Assembly: GCF_030815405.1 (NCBI RefSeq)
Contig: NZ_JAUSWX010000001.1
Coordinates: 1,240,001-1,304,000, forward strand
Origin: Agromyces albus
GTDB taxonomy: Bacteria > Actinomycetota > Actinomycetes > Actinomycetales > Microbacteriaceae
Direction of reading: 5' to 3'
Length of the DNA stretch: 64,000 nucleotides
The notes under the pieces are model-generated. The model saw nothing but the letters and a program-made list of their open reading frames with translations. It was not told where the DNA came from and did not search any database. Positions 1 through 9,145 of the stretch are shown here, in pieces (within the stretch, counting starts at the first letter, position 1; every line of letters starts with the position of its first letter). The translations under genes were made by a program, and so were the position numbers.

Positions 1-1408
1 CCGGCACCGCCAGGAGGTCGGCCTGCAACTCGTCGCGCTCGCGCTCGGGCGCCACGACGAGCTCGCCCGAGTCGAGCCGGCGGGCGACGTCGAGAATCGT
101 GCGCACGCGCGTGGCCGGCCCGCGGAGCACCTCTGCACCGCTTTCGGCGATCGCCGCCGCCGTCGGGAAGAGCACGCCCGCTGCGGTCGAGGCGACGCGC
201 TCGCCGAGCTCGGCGGCCACTCGCGAGAGGGTGGTGCGGGCGGACTTCACCGAGACCTGCTGCCCGATGAGGGCACGGAAGACCAGCTCGTGCGGGTCGA
301 GGCATCCGGGCACTCGCATGCCGGGAGTCGCGGCGACCGATGCGGCGAGCGCCGGGTCGGCCGCGAGGGCGGCGTCGATCGCGACCGCATCGGCATCGAG
401 ATCGAACAAGCGGCGCACTCGCGCGACGAGCGGCGGCAGGTCGGCGAGGCTCGAGAGCTTCGCCTCGACGTCGATCGCGGGCACGGCGTCGCCCCCGGTC
501 GCGGCGAAGCGCACGAGCGCAGGCCCGCCGGGCAGGCGCAGCGTGCGTTCGAACCGATCGGGGCCCGCCACCTCGACGCCATCGACGGCGCGAGCGGCGA
601 GCCACTCGAAGACGCCCGCGGCGTCGAACGGCGGCCGGGCCGGCAGCCGCAGGTGCACGACTCCCGCCTCGGTGTCGAGCTGCTCGATGTCGAGCCGCTC
701 GGTGTCGAGCTGCTGCCGCTCGGAGCCGCGGTCGCGCTCGCGCTGGCGCTGGCGCACGCGTGCTGCGAGCCGCAGCTCGAGCGGGCTGCGCTCGTACACC
801 GCTCGAATCGTGTCGTTGAACTGGCGAATGCTGCCGAAACCCGAGGCGAACGCGACATCGGCAGCGGGCAGTGCGGTGGAGGTGAGCAGGGCTCGAGCGG
901 TCTGCGCGCGGTGTGCGCGGGCGAGGGCCAGCGGGCCGGCGCCGAGCTCTGCGGTGAGCACGCGGGTGAGGTGACGACTCGTATAGCCGAGCCGGGCGGC
1001 CAAGCCGGGCACGCCCTCGCGCTCGACGACGCCGTCGGCGATGAGGCGCATCGCCCGGGCGGCGAGGTCGTCGCGCAGGTCCCACTGGGGGGAGCCGGGG
1101 ACCGCGTCGGGCAGGCAGCGCTTGCACGCCCGCAGGCCCGCCTCGTGGGCTGCCGCCGCCGTGAGGTAGAAGCTCACGTTCGTGGCCTTCGGCAGCACGG
1201 CGGGGCAGCTCGGCCGGCAGTAGATGCCGGTCGAGTGCACGCCCGTGATGAACTGCCCGTCGAAGCGCGCATCGCGCGCCTGCATCGCGCGGTACCGCTC
1301 GGCGAACACCGGGTCGGCGAGCGGGTCGACGCGCCTCCGGCCGGCTTGCGTGGCGCTCGAGGCCGCTTCAGTCGAGGGCCGCTCGGGTGCGCTGATCGTC
1401 GAGGTCAT
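1..1408 (-). CDS. Ada-AlkA fusion: DNA alkylation-repair regulator/3-methyladenine DNA glycosylase (3' end off window)
   Basis: The reading frame starts at ATG 1408 and runs off the left edge, giving at least 469 residues. The N-terminus carries an Ada-type methyl-acceptor zinc domain ([10 protein letters not shown], later a CKRC pair, about residues 45-90). An AraC-type helix-turn-helix follows ([11 protein letters not shown], about residues 130-230), then an AlkA N-terminal domain and the start of the HhH-GPD glycosylase fold ([14 protein letters not shown]). Family knowledge: such fusions sense methyl-phosphotriesters, switch on the adaptive response and excise alkylated bases. The HhH motif and catalytic Asp would lie beyond the window, so completeness cannot be judged. 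It is divergent from the FAD oxidase gene at 1483, with about 75 bp shared upstream. Confidence 0.9.
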   Translation of the reverse strand, partial: MTSTISAPERPSTEAASSATQAGRRRVDPLADPVFAERYRAMQARDARFDGQFITGVHSTGIYCRPSCPAVLPKATNVSFYLTAAAAHEAGLRACKRCLPDAVPGSPQWDLRDDLAARAMRLIADGVVEREGVPGLAARLGYTSRHLTRVLTAELGAGPLALARAHRAQTARALLTSTALPAADVAFASGFGSIRQFNDTIRAVYERSPLELRLAARVRQRQRERDRGSERQQLDTERLDIEQLDTEAGVVHLRLPARPPFDAAGVFEWLAARAVDGVEVAGPDRFERTLRLPGGPALVRFAATGGDAVPAIDVEAKLSSLADLPPLVARVRRLFDLDADAVAIDAALAADPALAASVAATPGMRVPGCLDPHELVFRALIGQQVSVKSARTTLSRVAAELGERVASTAAGVLFPTAAAIAESGAEVLRGPATRVRTILDVARRLDSGELVVAPERERDELQADLLAVP

Positions 1409-1482
1409 GACCCCAGCCTCGCACGACCCGACGACATCGACCGGCGGAAATCGGACATCGGCGCCGCCGCTAGTGTGGAGGG

Positions 1483-2889
1483 ATGCCGCATGCCGTCATC
1501 TCCCTGCTGCACGACGCCCTCGGGGCATCCGTCTCCACCGACGCCGCAGCGCTCGAGGCGACGCGCGAGGATCGCTCCGGCTGGCGCAGCGCCACGCCGC
1601 CGATCGCCGTCGTGCACGCGGCATCCCTCTCCGAGGTGCAGGCCGTGATGCGCATCGCCCACTCGACCGGAACGCCCGTCGTGCCGCGCGGCGCCGGAAC
1701 GGGCCTCGCGGGCGGCGCGATCGCGAGCCCGGGTGCGATCGTGCTCGACCTGTCGCGCATGAATCGCATCCTCGAGGTCTCCCAGGCCGACGAGCTCGCC
1801 GTCGTCGAGCCGGGTGTGCTCAACGGCGACCTCAACGACGTGCTCGCCCCGCTCGGCCTCTGGTTCGCGCCAGATCCTGCGAGCCGCGCGATCTCCTCGA
1901 TCGGCGGCAACATCGCCACGAACGCCGGCGGGCTGCTGTGCGCGAAGTACGGCGTCACGCGCGAGGCGGTGCTCGGCCTCGCCGTGGTGCTCGCCGACGG
2001 GCGGTTGCTCCGCACCGGCCACCGCACAGTCAAGGGCGTCACTGGCTACGATCTCACGGCCCTGTTCACGGGCTCGGAGGGCACGCTCGGCGTCATCGTC
2101 GAGGCCACCGTGCGGCTTCGGCCGCTCATCGACGGCGACGTCGTCACGGTCGCCGCGGCGTTCCCCGACGTCGAAGCCGCAGCGCGCGCCTCGGCCGGCG
2201 TCACGGCCGCGCGCATCCGGCCGGCCGTGCTCGAGCTCATCGACGCGGCGGGCCTCGCCCGCGTCGCGACGTTCCTCGGCGCGGCGGCGCTCGCCGGCAC
2301 GCCGCTCGAGTCGATCGCACAAGGTGAGACGTTCCTGCTCGCCCAGAGCGACACAGCGGGGGCGGCCGTCGAGGCGGCGGCGATCGCCGCGGTCTTCGCC
2401 GAGGCCGGTGGCCGGGTCACGATGTCGACGGATGCCGCAACCGGCGAGCGGCTCCTCGACATCCGCCGCGCGGTGCATCCGGCCTTCGCGGCGACCGGGC
2501 AGGTGCTCATCGAAGACGTCGCGGTGCCGCGCTCCCGCTTGCCCGAGATGTTCCGCGCGATCGAGGAGATCGGGGCGCGGCACGGCCTCGAGATTCCAAC
2601 CATCGCCCACGCGGGCGACGGCAATCTCCACCCGAACTTCGTGTTCACGGGCGACGAGGTGCCCGAGCACGTGTGGGCCGCGGCCGACGAGCTGTTCCGC
2701 GCCGCCGTGGCGCTCGGCGGCACGCTCACGGGTGAGCACGGCGTCGGCATCCTCAAGCGACGCTGGCTCGCCGACGAGCTCGGCGAGGACTCGTTCGAAC
2801 TGCAGCGGGGCATCAAGGCGTTGTTCGACCCGAGGGGCATCCTGAACCCGGGTGTGATGTTCGAGGCATCCGCGCCGCCCGGTCGATAG
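1483..2889 (+). CDS. FAD-linked oxidase, GlcD/D-lactate dehydrogenase-like
   Basis: A 468-residue protein of the GlcD/D-2-hydroxyacid dehydrogenase family, probably oxidising a 2-hydroxyacid such as glycolate or D-lactate with FAD. The PP-loop of the FAD domain is at residues 69-79 ([11 protein letters not shown]) and [13 protein letters not shown] follows. The C-terminal FAD-oxidase domain has [10 protein letters not shown] near 377-386 and [10 protein letters not shown] near 416-425, as in GlcD. Length is normal for the family. The ATG at 1483 has a GGAGGG-like ribosome site just upstream. No GlcE/GlcF partner is adjacent, so the substrate and electron acceptor are unknown. A PrsW gene follows after 9 bp and may be co-transcribed. 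Confidence 0.9.
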   Translation: MPHAVISLLHDALGASVSTDAAALEATREDRSGWRSATPPIAVVHAASLSEVQAVMRIAHSTGTPVVPRGAGTGLAGGAIASPGAIVLDLSRMNRILEVSQADELAVVEPGVLNGDLNDVLAPLGLWFAPDPASRAISSIGGNIATNAGGLLCAKYGVTREAVLGLAVVLADGRLLRTGHRTVKGVTGYDLTALFTGSEGTLGVIVEATVRLRPLIDGDVVTVAAAFPDVEAAARASAGVTAARIRPAVLELIDAAGLARVATFLGAAALAGTPLESIAQGETFLLAQSDTAGAAVEAAAIAAVFAEAGGRVTMSTDAATGERLLDIRRAVHPAFAATGQVLIEDVAVPRSRLPEMFRAIEEIGARHGLEIPTIAHAGDGNLHPNFVFTGDEVPEHVWAAADELFRAAVALGGTLTGEHGVGILKRRWLADELGEDSFELQRGIKALFDPRGILNPGVMFEASAPPGR

Positions 2890-2898
2890 GCTGCCCGG

Positions 2899-4110
2899 GT
2901 GAGCCACGCACCCGTGCCAGCCCAGAATCCGAGGCCAGCCCAGAATCCGAAGCCGGCCCAGCATCCGAGGCCGGCGCAGAATCCGACCCCGTCGCCACCG
3001 CTCTGGGCCACGCCGCCGCCGCAGGCCCGCAGCGGCGGTGTCGCGTTCGCGATCGTCGGCATCCTGCTCGGCGTCGTCGCCGGCCTGCTCGTGCTCGCCT
3101 ATCTCGCGGTCGCCCTCGGCGTGTCGGCCCTCGCGATCGCCTCGCTCCTCGCGCTCATCCCGCTCGCGATCGTGTTGCTCACGGTGCGATGGGTCGACCG
3201 CTGGGAACCCGAGCCGCGATGGGCGCTCTGGTTCGCATTCCTCTGGGGCGCTGCGGTGTCGGTCGCCGTCGCGCTCATCGTCGACCTCGGCGTGCAGCTC
3301 CTCCTCGCATTCGCCGGGCCGGGTGGCAGCCCGAACGAGGCGATGGCCGCCGTGGTTCAGGCGCCGATCGTCGAGGAGACCGCGAAGGGCGTCGGCGTGC
3401 TTCTCCTCTACGCGTTCTCGCGCTCGCACTTCGACGGGCCGGTCGACGGACTCGTGTACGCGGCCACGGTCGCAGCGGGCTTCGCCTTCACCGAGAACAT
3501 CCTCTACTTCGGGGCGGCACTCGCCGAGGGCGGTGTCGGCGAGCTCGGCGCGGTGTTCGTGGTGCGCGGACTCTTCTCCCCGTTCGCGCACGTGCTGTTC
3601 ACCGTGTGCACCGGGCTCCTCATCGGCATCGGCGCCCGACGCGGCGGAGGAGCAGGGGTCGTGGGCTGGTTCCTGCTCGGGCTCGGCGCAGCCGTGCTCC
3701 TGCACGCCCTCTGGAACGGATCGCTCACCTTCGCCGACGACGCGATCGGGCTCTACTTCACCGTGCAGGTGCCGATCTTCATCGGCGCGGTGCTGCTCAC
3801 GTTCTTCCTTCGCCGCCAGGAGATGCGCGTGACGCGCGCTCGTCTCGGCGAATACGCCGCCGTCGGATGGTTCAGCGCCGCCGAGGTCGAGATGCTCGCG
3901 ACCCCGGCCGGCCGCCGGCGCGCCAGGGCGTGGGCGCGTTCGCTGACGCCGCCGCGAACCGCCCTCATACGGCGGCTCATCGCCGATGCCACGCACCTCG
4001 CGTTCAATCGGCACGTGCTCGTCTCCGGCCGCGGCGACGTGCGGCACGTCACCGACGAGCGTCTGCTGCTCGACGCCGTCGCACTCGATCGGGCGGCACT
4101 GCTGCGCTGA
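2899..4110 (+). CDS. PrsW-family intramembrane metalloprotease
   Basis: A 403-residue polytopic membrane protein. It begins with a Pro/Gln/Asn-rich cytoplasmic stretch of about 40 residues made of four PAQNPx-type repeats, then has about eight hydrophobic segments. PrsW signatures are present: VEETAKG near residues 157-163, FTENILY near 195-201, and HALWNG near 268-273, which supply the Glu/His zinc-site residues. In Bacillus, PrsW cleaves an anti-sigma factor; no sigma/anti-sigma pair is adjacent here, so the substrate is unknown. A C-terminal soluble tail of about 90 residues is present, as in actinobacterial homologues. GTG 2899 is the first start after the FAD oxidase stop. Confidence 0.88.
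   Translation: MSHAPVPAQNPRPAQNPKPAQHPRPAQNPTPSPPLWATPPPQARSGGVAFAIVGILLGVVAGLLVLAYLAVALGVSALAIASLLALIPLAIVLLTVRWVDRWEPEPRWALWFAFLWGAAVSVAVALIVDLGVQLLLAFAGPGGSPNEAMAAVVQAPIVEETAKGVGVLLLYAFSRSHFDGPVDGLVYAATVAAGFAFTENILYFGAALAEGGVGELGAVFVVRGLFSPFAHVLFTVCTGLLIGIGARRGGGAGVVGWFLLGLGAAVLLHALWNGSLTFADDAIGLYFTVQVPIFIGAVLLTFFLRRQEMRVTRARLGEYAAVGWFSAAEVEMLATPAGRRRARAWARSLTPPRTALIRRLIADATHLAFNRHVLVSGRGDVRHVTDERLLLDAVALDRAALLR
2917..2988 (+). repeat. Four 18-bp tandem repeats in the PrsW gene
   Basis: Four consecutive 18-bp units (2917-2934, 2935-2952, 2953-2970, 2971-2988) of the type ccagcccagaatccgagg. They encode PAQNPR, PAQNPK, PAQHPR and PAQNPT in the N-terminal tail. The units differ at only a few positions, so copy number may vary between strains. 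Confidence 0.9.
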
Positions 4111-4296
4111 ATCGGATGTCGCGATCACCCCTCGCACACGAGGAAACTCGCCGCCCTGTGGTGTGGCACTGCCGACAGCGCTACAGGACGACGAGTTCTC
4201 GAATACCAGCGTGCAACGTGTTCGCACGGAGCGCAAGAGGGGAATGGACGGTCGTCCGCGTTTGCCCCGCACCCCTCGATCTGTTTGGCTGGATGC

Positions 4297-4668
4297 ATGA
4301 CCGATACGAACAGCAAGCCCGAAATCGACTTCCCCGAGGGCCCGGCTCCCACCGAACTCGTGGTCGAGGACATCGTCGTGGGCGACGGCGCCGAGGCGAC
4401 GCCCGGCTCGACCGTCGACGTGCACTACCTCGGCGTCGAGTACGAGTCGGGCGATGAGTTCGACTCATCGTGGAGCCGCGGGCAGTCGATCAACTTCCCG
4501 CTGCAGGCGCTCATCGCCGGATGGCAGGAGGGGATCCCCGGCATGAAGGTCGGCGGTCGACGCAAGCTCACGGTTCCCCCGCACCAGGCCTACGGCCCGG
4601 CCGGCGGCGGCCACCAGCTCTCGGGAAAGACCCTGATCTTCGTGATCGACCTGCTCGGCGTCAGCTGA
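4297..4668 (+). CDS. FKBP-type peptidyl-prolyl cis-trans isomerase
   Basis: A 123-residue cytoplasmic FKBP domain. The core is recognisable from VDVHYLGVEY through FDSSW, IAGWQEGIPGMKVGGRRKL, YGP and LIFVIDLLGV. This matches the short single-domain actinobacterial FkpA/FKBP proteins that speed prolyl isomerisation during folding. No signal peptide is present. ATG 4297 is preferred over the in-frame TTG four codons upstream because the N-terminus MTDTNSKPEIDFP is typical of the family. The preceding 186 bp (4111-4296) show no gene. Confidence 0.93.
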   Translation: MTDTNSKPEIDFPEGPAPTELVVEDIVVGDGAEATPGSTVDVHYLGVEYESGDEFDSSWSRGQSINFPLQALIAGWQEGIPGMKVGGRRKLTVPPHQAYGPAGGGHQLSGKTLIFVIDLLGVS

Positions 4669-4685
4669 GCACGATCGCCTGACCT

Positions 4686-4719
4686 CGAAGGCCGGTGGGT
4701 ATGAGCCTGCCGGCCTTCG
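4686..4719 (+). terminator. Hairpin between convergent FKBP and emfourin genes
   Basis: A perfect 10-bp stem CGAAGGCCGG/CCGGCCTTCG with a 14-nt loop lies 17 bp after the FKBP stop. No strong T-tract follows. It sits between convergent genes and may act in both directions. Confidence 0.6.
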
Positions 4720-4762
4720 TCATGCCCGGCCGGTCATGGCGACGCGCTCGCGGCCGTACGGC

Positions 4763-5071
4763 TCATCGCGCGGGACGCCGCGGCCCGGTTCTGCGCGGAC
4801 TCCGCTCGGGTTCCGTTCGCTCCTGCACTCGTTCGACGAGCTCACGCCATGGTCCGGTGAGCTGACGCTCGGCGAGCGTCGCCTCATGCGGCTCGCAGCG
4901 GATGCGGTAGATGAAGCGGTCGGGCTCGGGCGGCGCCGGCGGCGGCTTGCTCCACGGGATCTCGCGGATGAGCACGTACCACTCGTCGGGGTCGGGCTGC
5001 TCCTCGACGTGGACTTCCCACGTCAGTCGAAGTCCGGCAATGCCCCCGCTCCGCGAGACGATGACGTCCAT
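4763..5071 (-). CDS. Emfourin-like inhibitor of M4 metalloprotease
   Basis: A 102-residue small protein with no signal peptide. Its N-terminus (MDVIVSRSGGIAGLRLTWEV) resembles the emfourin family, proteinaceous inhibitors of protealysin-like M4 peptidases described from Serratia, which are encoded next to their protease. The Pro/Arg-rich C-terminus is probably disordered. The ATG at 5071 lies inside the end of the upstream M4 gene, overlapping it by 49 nt in another frame. That arrangement suggests translational coupling and matched production of enzyme and inhibitor. Family assignment is by motif and context only. Confidence 0.8.
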   Translation of the reverse strand: MDVIVSRSGGIAGLRLTWEVHVEEQPDPDEWYVLIREIPWSKPPPAPPEPDRFIYRIRCEPHEATLAERQLTGPWRELVERVQERTEPERSPRRTGPRRPAR

Positions 5072-6243
5072 GTCGGCATCGTACTCCCGGCGTCGCTCGC
5101 GGCGCGCTCCGGAGCCGGATCCGGCGAGGGGAGCTCCTCGATGCCGACCGCGCTCCAGCCGCTCGTCACGGCGCGCGACTCGGGGGAGTCGGTGCCGAAG
5201 CGCTCATCCGCTGCGCGCACCGTCTCGGCGGCGAACGTGTGGAATCCGTCGTCTGGGCGGAGCCTGCCCGACGTGAGCACGTCGTACCAGATGCGCCCGA
5301 CGTGCTCCCAGGCGAACCCGCCCAGTTCGATTGCCGCGAGGGCGAACGCGCGATTGGGAATGCCGGAGTTCAGGTGCACGCCGCCGTTGTCGTCGTCGGT
5401 CTCGATGTACCGGTCGAAATGGTCGGGCTGCGGGTCGCGACCGAGCACGTCGTCGTCGTACGCCGTGCCGGGCTCTTTCATCGAACGGATGGCGCGCCCC
5501 TCGACGAGGTCGGTGAACACGCCCTCGCCGATGAGCCAGGTCGCCGACGCGGCATCCTGCCCCATGGCGTATTGCTCCACGAGTGCACCGAACACATCGG
5601 AGATGTGCTCGTTGAGCGCTCCCGACTGACCCTGGTAGCGAAGCTTCGCCGTGCGCTCGGTGACGCCATGGGTGAGTTCGTGGCCGATGACGCTGAGCGA
5701 GTTCGTGAATCCCCGGAAGACCTCGCCGTCGCCGTCTCCGAAGACCATGCGCTCGCCGTCCCAGAAGGCGTTGTCGTAGCGGTCGCCGAAGTGCACGGTG
5801 GCTTCGAGGGGAATGCCCGCGCCGTCGATGGAGTCGCGACCGAACACGCGGGCGAAGAGCTCGAAGGTCTCGCCGAGGCCGTCGTACGCGGCGTCGACGG
5901 CCGGATCGCCCGCGATCGGCTGGCCCTCGCGACGCACGAGGCGCCCGGGCAGCCGCTCGGCGTTCTCGGCGTCGGAGATGCGGCGATCGGGCGAGGGCGC
6001 CATGCCCGGCAGGGCGGCGGGCCTCTCGTCGCGCGCCGGTCGCTCATGCGCGATGAACGATGGGGGCTCGCCCTCGCGCCGCCACTCGCGCATGGGTGCG
6101 TCTCGGAGCAGCGACCGGCGGGCGGCGTCGGCCGCGACGTCGAAGCGGGGATCGTCGATCGCCGCGATGCGGGCGAGCAGGTATGGCGGCACGATCGCCT
6201 GGTGCGGTGTCGAGTAGGGGTAGGGCCTGTGCGTCCGCGTCAT
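5023..6243 (-). CDS. M4-family (protealysin/thermolysin-like) metalloprotease
   Basis: A 406-residue thermolysin-like zinc protease. HELTH (residues 188-192) with NEHISD (211-216) provide the two zinc His, the catalytic Glu and the third zinc ligand; VHLNSGIPN near 290 carries the active-site His region. The first 100 or so residues replace the long thermolysin propeptide with a short protealysin-type one (PYSTPHQAIVPPYLL matches the PPxxL-like motif). No signal peptide is seen, as in protealysins, which may act inside the cell or be released by an unknown route. ATG 6243 was chosen because it gives the protealysin N-terminus; the frame stays open upstream without resemblance. It overlaps the emfourin gene downstream. 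Confidence 0.92.
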   Translation of the reverse strand: MTRTHRPYPYSTPHQAIVPPYLLARIAAIDDPRFDVAADAARRSLLRDAPMREWRREGEPPSFIAHERPARDERPAALPGMAPSPDRRISDAENAERLPGRLVRREGQPIAGDPAVDAAYDGLGETFELFARVFGRDSIDGAGIPLEATVHFGDRYDNAFWDGERMVFGDGDGEVFRGFTNSLSVIGHELTHGVTERTAKLRYQGQSGALNEHISDVFGALVEQYAMGQDAASATWLIGEGVFTDLVEGRAIRSMKEPGTAYDDDVLGRDPQPDHFDRYIETDDDNGGVHLNSGIPNRAFALAAIELGGFAWEHVGRIWYDVLTSGRLRPDDGFHTFAAETVRAADERFGTDSPESRAVTSGWSAVGIEELPSPDPAPERAASDAGSTMPTWTSSSRGAGALPDFD

Positions 6244-6392
6244 GATTCGATCGTGGCATGCGCCGCCGACAGGCGGGATGCCGGTTTCGCTCGGCGCGCC
6301 GACATCCGCCAGAGGCGTGAGGCGCACGCCCGACATCCGCTCGGCGCCCGTGTCGACTTGCCGCGAGGCATCCGGGTTGCGAAGCTGGGCTC

Positions 6393-7238
6393 GTGCAAGT
6401 TGCCGCTGTCGTCGCTCAGCCCGAGGTGCGAACCCATCCGATCGGCCTCGTGCCGGCCGCGATCGTGTGCGCCGCTGCGGTGTTCCTCTTCGGCGTCGAA
6501 GTCCCGGTCGTGGGCTACGCGATGCTCGCGCTCGGCCTCGCGGGCGCATGGCTCGCCGACAGCTCGGGGCGCACGAGCCGGCTCCTGCCAGACCTCGCCC
6601 TCGTCGCGCTCGGCCAGGTGATCGTCTCCACGATCTCGGTCGCGGCCGACATCAGCTACTGGAACATGCTCCTGATGGGCGTCGTACTCTCCCTCGCGGT
6701 CGTCGTGCCGTTCGTGATCTCGCGATTCGTGTTCGGCGACCGCGTCATCCGGTTCCCCTGGCGCACCGGCCATCGCTGGTCGCCGGTGCAATGGTCGTAC
6801 CTGGTGCTGATCGCGGTGCTCGGCTGGCTGATCCTGCCGTTCTACTTCATCACCTCTGGCGTCTACACGAACTGGCCGACGGTGACGCTGCCCGACGAGA
6901 TCGCCCGGTTGTTCGTGGGCGTGAACGCCGTGGGCATCTGGGACGAGCTGTTCTTCGTCTGCACGGTGTTCGCCCTGCTCCGCCGGCACTTCCCGGTGTG
7001 GCAGGCGAACCTGCTGCAGTCGATCGTGTTCGTGTCATTCCTCTGGGAGCTCGGCTACCAGAGCTGGGGACCGCTCCTGACGATCCCGTTCGCGCTGCTG
7101 CAGGGCTACACGTTCACGCTCACGAAGTCGCTCTCGTTCGTGATCACGGTGCACCTGTTGTTCGATCTCGTGGTGTTCCTCGTCATCGTGTACGCGCACA
7201 CCGGGGTGCCGCCGATCTTCCTGCTCGCGCCGCCGTGA
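6393..7238 (+). CDS. CPBP-like integral membrane protein (possible CAAX-type protease)
   Basis: A 281-residue protein with seven to eight hydrophobic helices. The region around residues 180-270 resembles the CPBP/Abi intramembrane protease fold: DELFFVCTVFALLRR in place of the usual EExxxR, then FLWELGYQSWG, and HLLFDLV near the C-terminus. The first motif is degenerate (Asp-Glu and a shifted Arg), so protease activity is uncertain. GTG 6393 is the start and about 150 bp separate it from the divergent M4 protease gene. No substrate can be inferred. Confidence 0.65.
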   Translation: MQVAAVVAQPEVRTHPIGLVPAAIVCAAAVFLFGVEVPVVGYAMLALGLAGAWLADSSGRTSRLLPDLALVALGQVIVSTISVAADISYWNMLLMGVVLSLAVVVPFVISRFVFGDRVIRFPWRTGHRWSPVQWSYLVLIAVLGWLILPFYFITSGVYTNWPTVTLPDEIARLFVGVNAVGIWDELFFVCTVFALLRRHFPVWQANLLQSIVFVSFLWELGYQSWGPLLTIPFALLQGYTFTLTKSLSFVITVHLLFDLVVFLVIVYAHTGVPPIFLLAPP

Positions 7239-7274
7239 CGGCCTCGGGATCATGCGCCTCGCGGGCGATGCGCC

Positions 7275-8144
7275 TCATTGCGCGTGCCGTGTTACGACGA
7301 AGCTTCCGTCCGGTCGCCATTCCACGGTGAGCACGTCGGTCTCCGATGCCCTTCCCATGACGCCGTCGCCATCCTGATCGAGACGGGTTCCGACACCCCT
7401 GGGGATTGCTGCGTGCATCGTCATGCCCCGCTCGAGCACGCGTTCCAGCGAGGCGCAGTTCAACACCATGCCGGTCGTTTCAAGTTCGACGATGAGACAG
7501 GTGAGGCCGTTTCTCGAGAGCTCGGGATTGTCCGAGTTCGCAGGACTCGCCACAACCGCTGCGTAGACCGTGAGGCCGGCCGCGGGCCCGTCGGGACCGA
7601 TGATGCGAGCGACGTCTGATCTCTCGAACCTCGAGTTCAGCCAGCCCGGGACGAACCCTTCGCCGGGGAGCATGCCGTTACCCCGCCGAGGGTCGCGGAA
7701 GAAGTCGAGCGCCGCACCGGCCGGCAGTGCCGAGTCGGGATCGGCCGTCGGCGTGGGGGTGATCGTGATGTCGAACCCCGGTGGCCGGTTGACCGCCTCG
7801 CCGAGTCCGATCCAGGTGGCGCACAACGCGGCGCCGACGATGACCCCGATCACGCCGGCCGACAGCGGCGTCAATCGACGCCGCTGCGGTGACGGGACAC
7901 CCCCGATGGGCAGCTCAGGCGGCTCGGCGAAGGGCAGTGCGCCCTCCGGAGCGGGCGAGGGTGCCTCTTTCCTGCCGGCGCGCTCGCGTTCGATCTCGAG
8001 CAGCTGCCACTCGCTCTCGGTGAGCTCCAGCACTCGGTCTGACGCGTGGTCGTAGCGCGCGATGCGCGGCTCATCAGAGCCGGACCGCGAGTACACCCGC
8101 GATTCGAGCTCGGAACGCGCATCGATGTCGTCGTCTGCTGCCAT
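7275..8144 (-). CDS. Hypothetical single-pass membrane protein
   Basis: I do not recognise a family. The 289-residue product has an acidic cytoplasmic N-terminus (about 90 residues, with LELTESEWQLLEIERERA), one transmembrane helix (about residues 95-118, AGVIGVIVGAALCATWIGLG), a Pro/Thr linker and an extracytoplasmic domain of about 150 residues. That domain has two Cys (CLIVELE, LNCASLE) that could form a disulfide. It ends near LTVEWRPDGSFVVTR. A similar layout is seen in many actinobacterial surface proteins of unknown role. It converges with the CPBP-like gene. Confidence 0.75.
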   Translation of the reverse strand: MAADDDIDARSELESRVYSRSGSDEPRIARYDHASDRVLELTESEWQLLEIERERAGRKEAPSPAPEGALPFAEPPELPIGGVPSPQRRRLTPLSAGVIGVIVGAALCATWIGLGEAVNRPPGFDITITPTPTADPDSALPAGAALDFFRDPRRGNGMLPGEGFVPGWLNSRFERSDVARIIGPDGPAAGLTVYAAVVASPANSDNPELSRNGLTCLIVELETTGMVLNCASLERVLERGMTMHAAIPRGVGTRLDQDGDGVMGRASETDVLTVEWRPDGSFVVTRHAQ

Positions 8145-8225
8145 GGCCGCCGATCCGATCTGAGCATATGCCCGATCAGAGTGGCAGCAGAAGCCCGATA
8201 ACAGGGGGCGTGGAGGTCGCTGCGC

Positions 8226-8681
8226 CTACTTCAGCTGCCCGCGGATCTCCCCGGGAGAGTTCGTCGTCGTGTGCACGTTGACGTAGTAGGCGCGCGGGTC
8301 CTCTTCGATGGCGGCGAGCAGGTCGGCATCGGGCGTTGCGCAGCCGGAGGTTTCAAAGCTCGTCTCGCCCACGTCGACGGTCAGCGGCACGACCACGGGT
8401 CCAGGAGCGTTGCGTTCCCCGATGTGGATGTGCGCGGCGACCGCGCCTGAAGAAAGCCCGGTCACGGAGAGCTCCCAGCACAGCTGGTCGCCCTCGATCT
8501 CGTAGGAGAAGGTGCCGTGTGCGCTGCCGACGGTGGGTGCCGGCGCCTCCTGGCCGGTGTTGAGGGGGATCTGAGGAGAATCGGGTGGTGCGGCGGCGGC
8601 GGCTCCGGCGCCGGTGAAGGCGAGGGCGGCGATGGCTGCGATCGCCAGAGCGGTGGATCGAGTTCGACTGGTCATTGTCAT
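8226..8681 (-). CDS. Secreted CHRD-domain protein
   Basis: A 151-residue protein with a signal peptide (about residues 1-31, ending in an AAAAAP region) followed by a single CHRD domain. Recognisable CHRD elements are LNTGQEAPAP, GTFSYEIEGDQLCWEL, AAHIHIGERNAPGPVVVPL, YYVNVHTTTNSPGEIRGQL. CHRD domains occur in chordin and in many bacterial secreted proteins; the bacterial function is not established. A Cys pair (CWEL and SGCATPD) may form a disulfide. It stands alone between the hypothetical membrane protein and DUF488 genes. Confidence 0.88.
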   Translation of the reverse strand: MTMTSRTRSTALAIAAIAALAFTGAGAAAAAPPDSPQIPLNTGQEAPAPTVGSAHGTFSYEIEGDQLCWELSVTGLSSGAVAAHIHIGERNAPGPVVVPLTVDVGETSFETSGCATPDADLLAAIEEDPRAYYVNVHTTTNSPGEIRGQLK

Positions 8682-8747
8682 GGTGAATCTCGCTTCCTCG
8701 GGTAATTCGGCACGCTACGCCGACCCCGCGAGGCGCACAAGGCCGAG

Positions 8748-9113
8748 TCAGGCTTCGACGGATGCCCCGTGCGCCGCAAGCCACGCAAGCAGCACGGCCG
8801 CGTGGTTGACCTGCTCGTCGCGAGCGCCGAACAGCAGGGTCACGCGCTTCTGCTCGCGGCCCGTGGCGAGGAGCGCTTCGGCAGCGGGGTTGGCATCGAG
8901 CTCTTCGCGATACCGCTCGGCGAACTCGTCGAACCGTTCGCGGTTCTGATGCCACTCCGTGCGGAGCCCGGGGGACGGGGCGACATCCTTGACCCACTCG
9001 TCGAGCTCGGCGCGTTCCTTGCGCACGCCGCGCGGCCACAGCCGGTCGACGAGCACCCGGTAGCCGTCGGATGCGTCGGGCGGCTCGTACACGCGCTTCA
9101 TCGTGAAGCCCAT
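8748..9113 (-). CDS. DUF488 family protein
   Basis: A 121-residue cytoplasmic protein. KRVYEPPDASDGYRVLVDR plus LWPRGVRKE is the diagnostic start of DUF488 proteins, and the C-terminal VTLLFGARDEQVNHAAVL also matches. Biochemical function is unknown. ATG 9113 was chosen; a second ATG at 9101 (MKRVYEPP) is nearly as good. The frame remains open for more than 280 codons upstream, but that stretch is an antisense shadow of the HNH gene and was not included. Confidence 0.88.
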   Translation of the reverse strand: MGFTMKRVYEPPDASDGYRVLVDRLWPRGVRKERAELDEWVKDVAPSPGLRTEWHQNRERFDEFAERYREELDANPAAEALLATGREQKRVTLLFGARDEQVNHAAVLLAWLAAHGASVEA

Positions 9114-9145
9114 GGTGGCCAGTCTGCCTGGGTGCGCGAGCTTTG

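Noticed and set aside
1405..4425. Very long minus-strand ORF of 1006 codons
   Set aside because: It lies antisense to the FAD oxidase and PrsW genes and is Arg/Glu/His-rich nonsense without a known domain; high GC removes stops in shadow frames.
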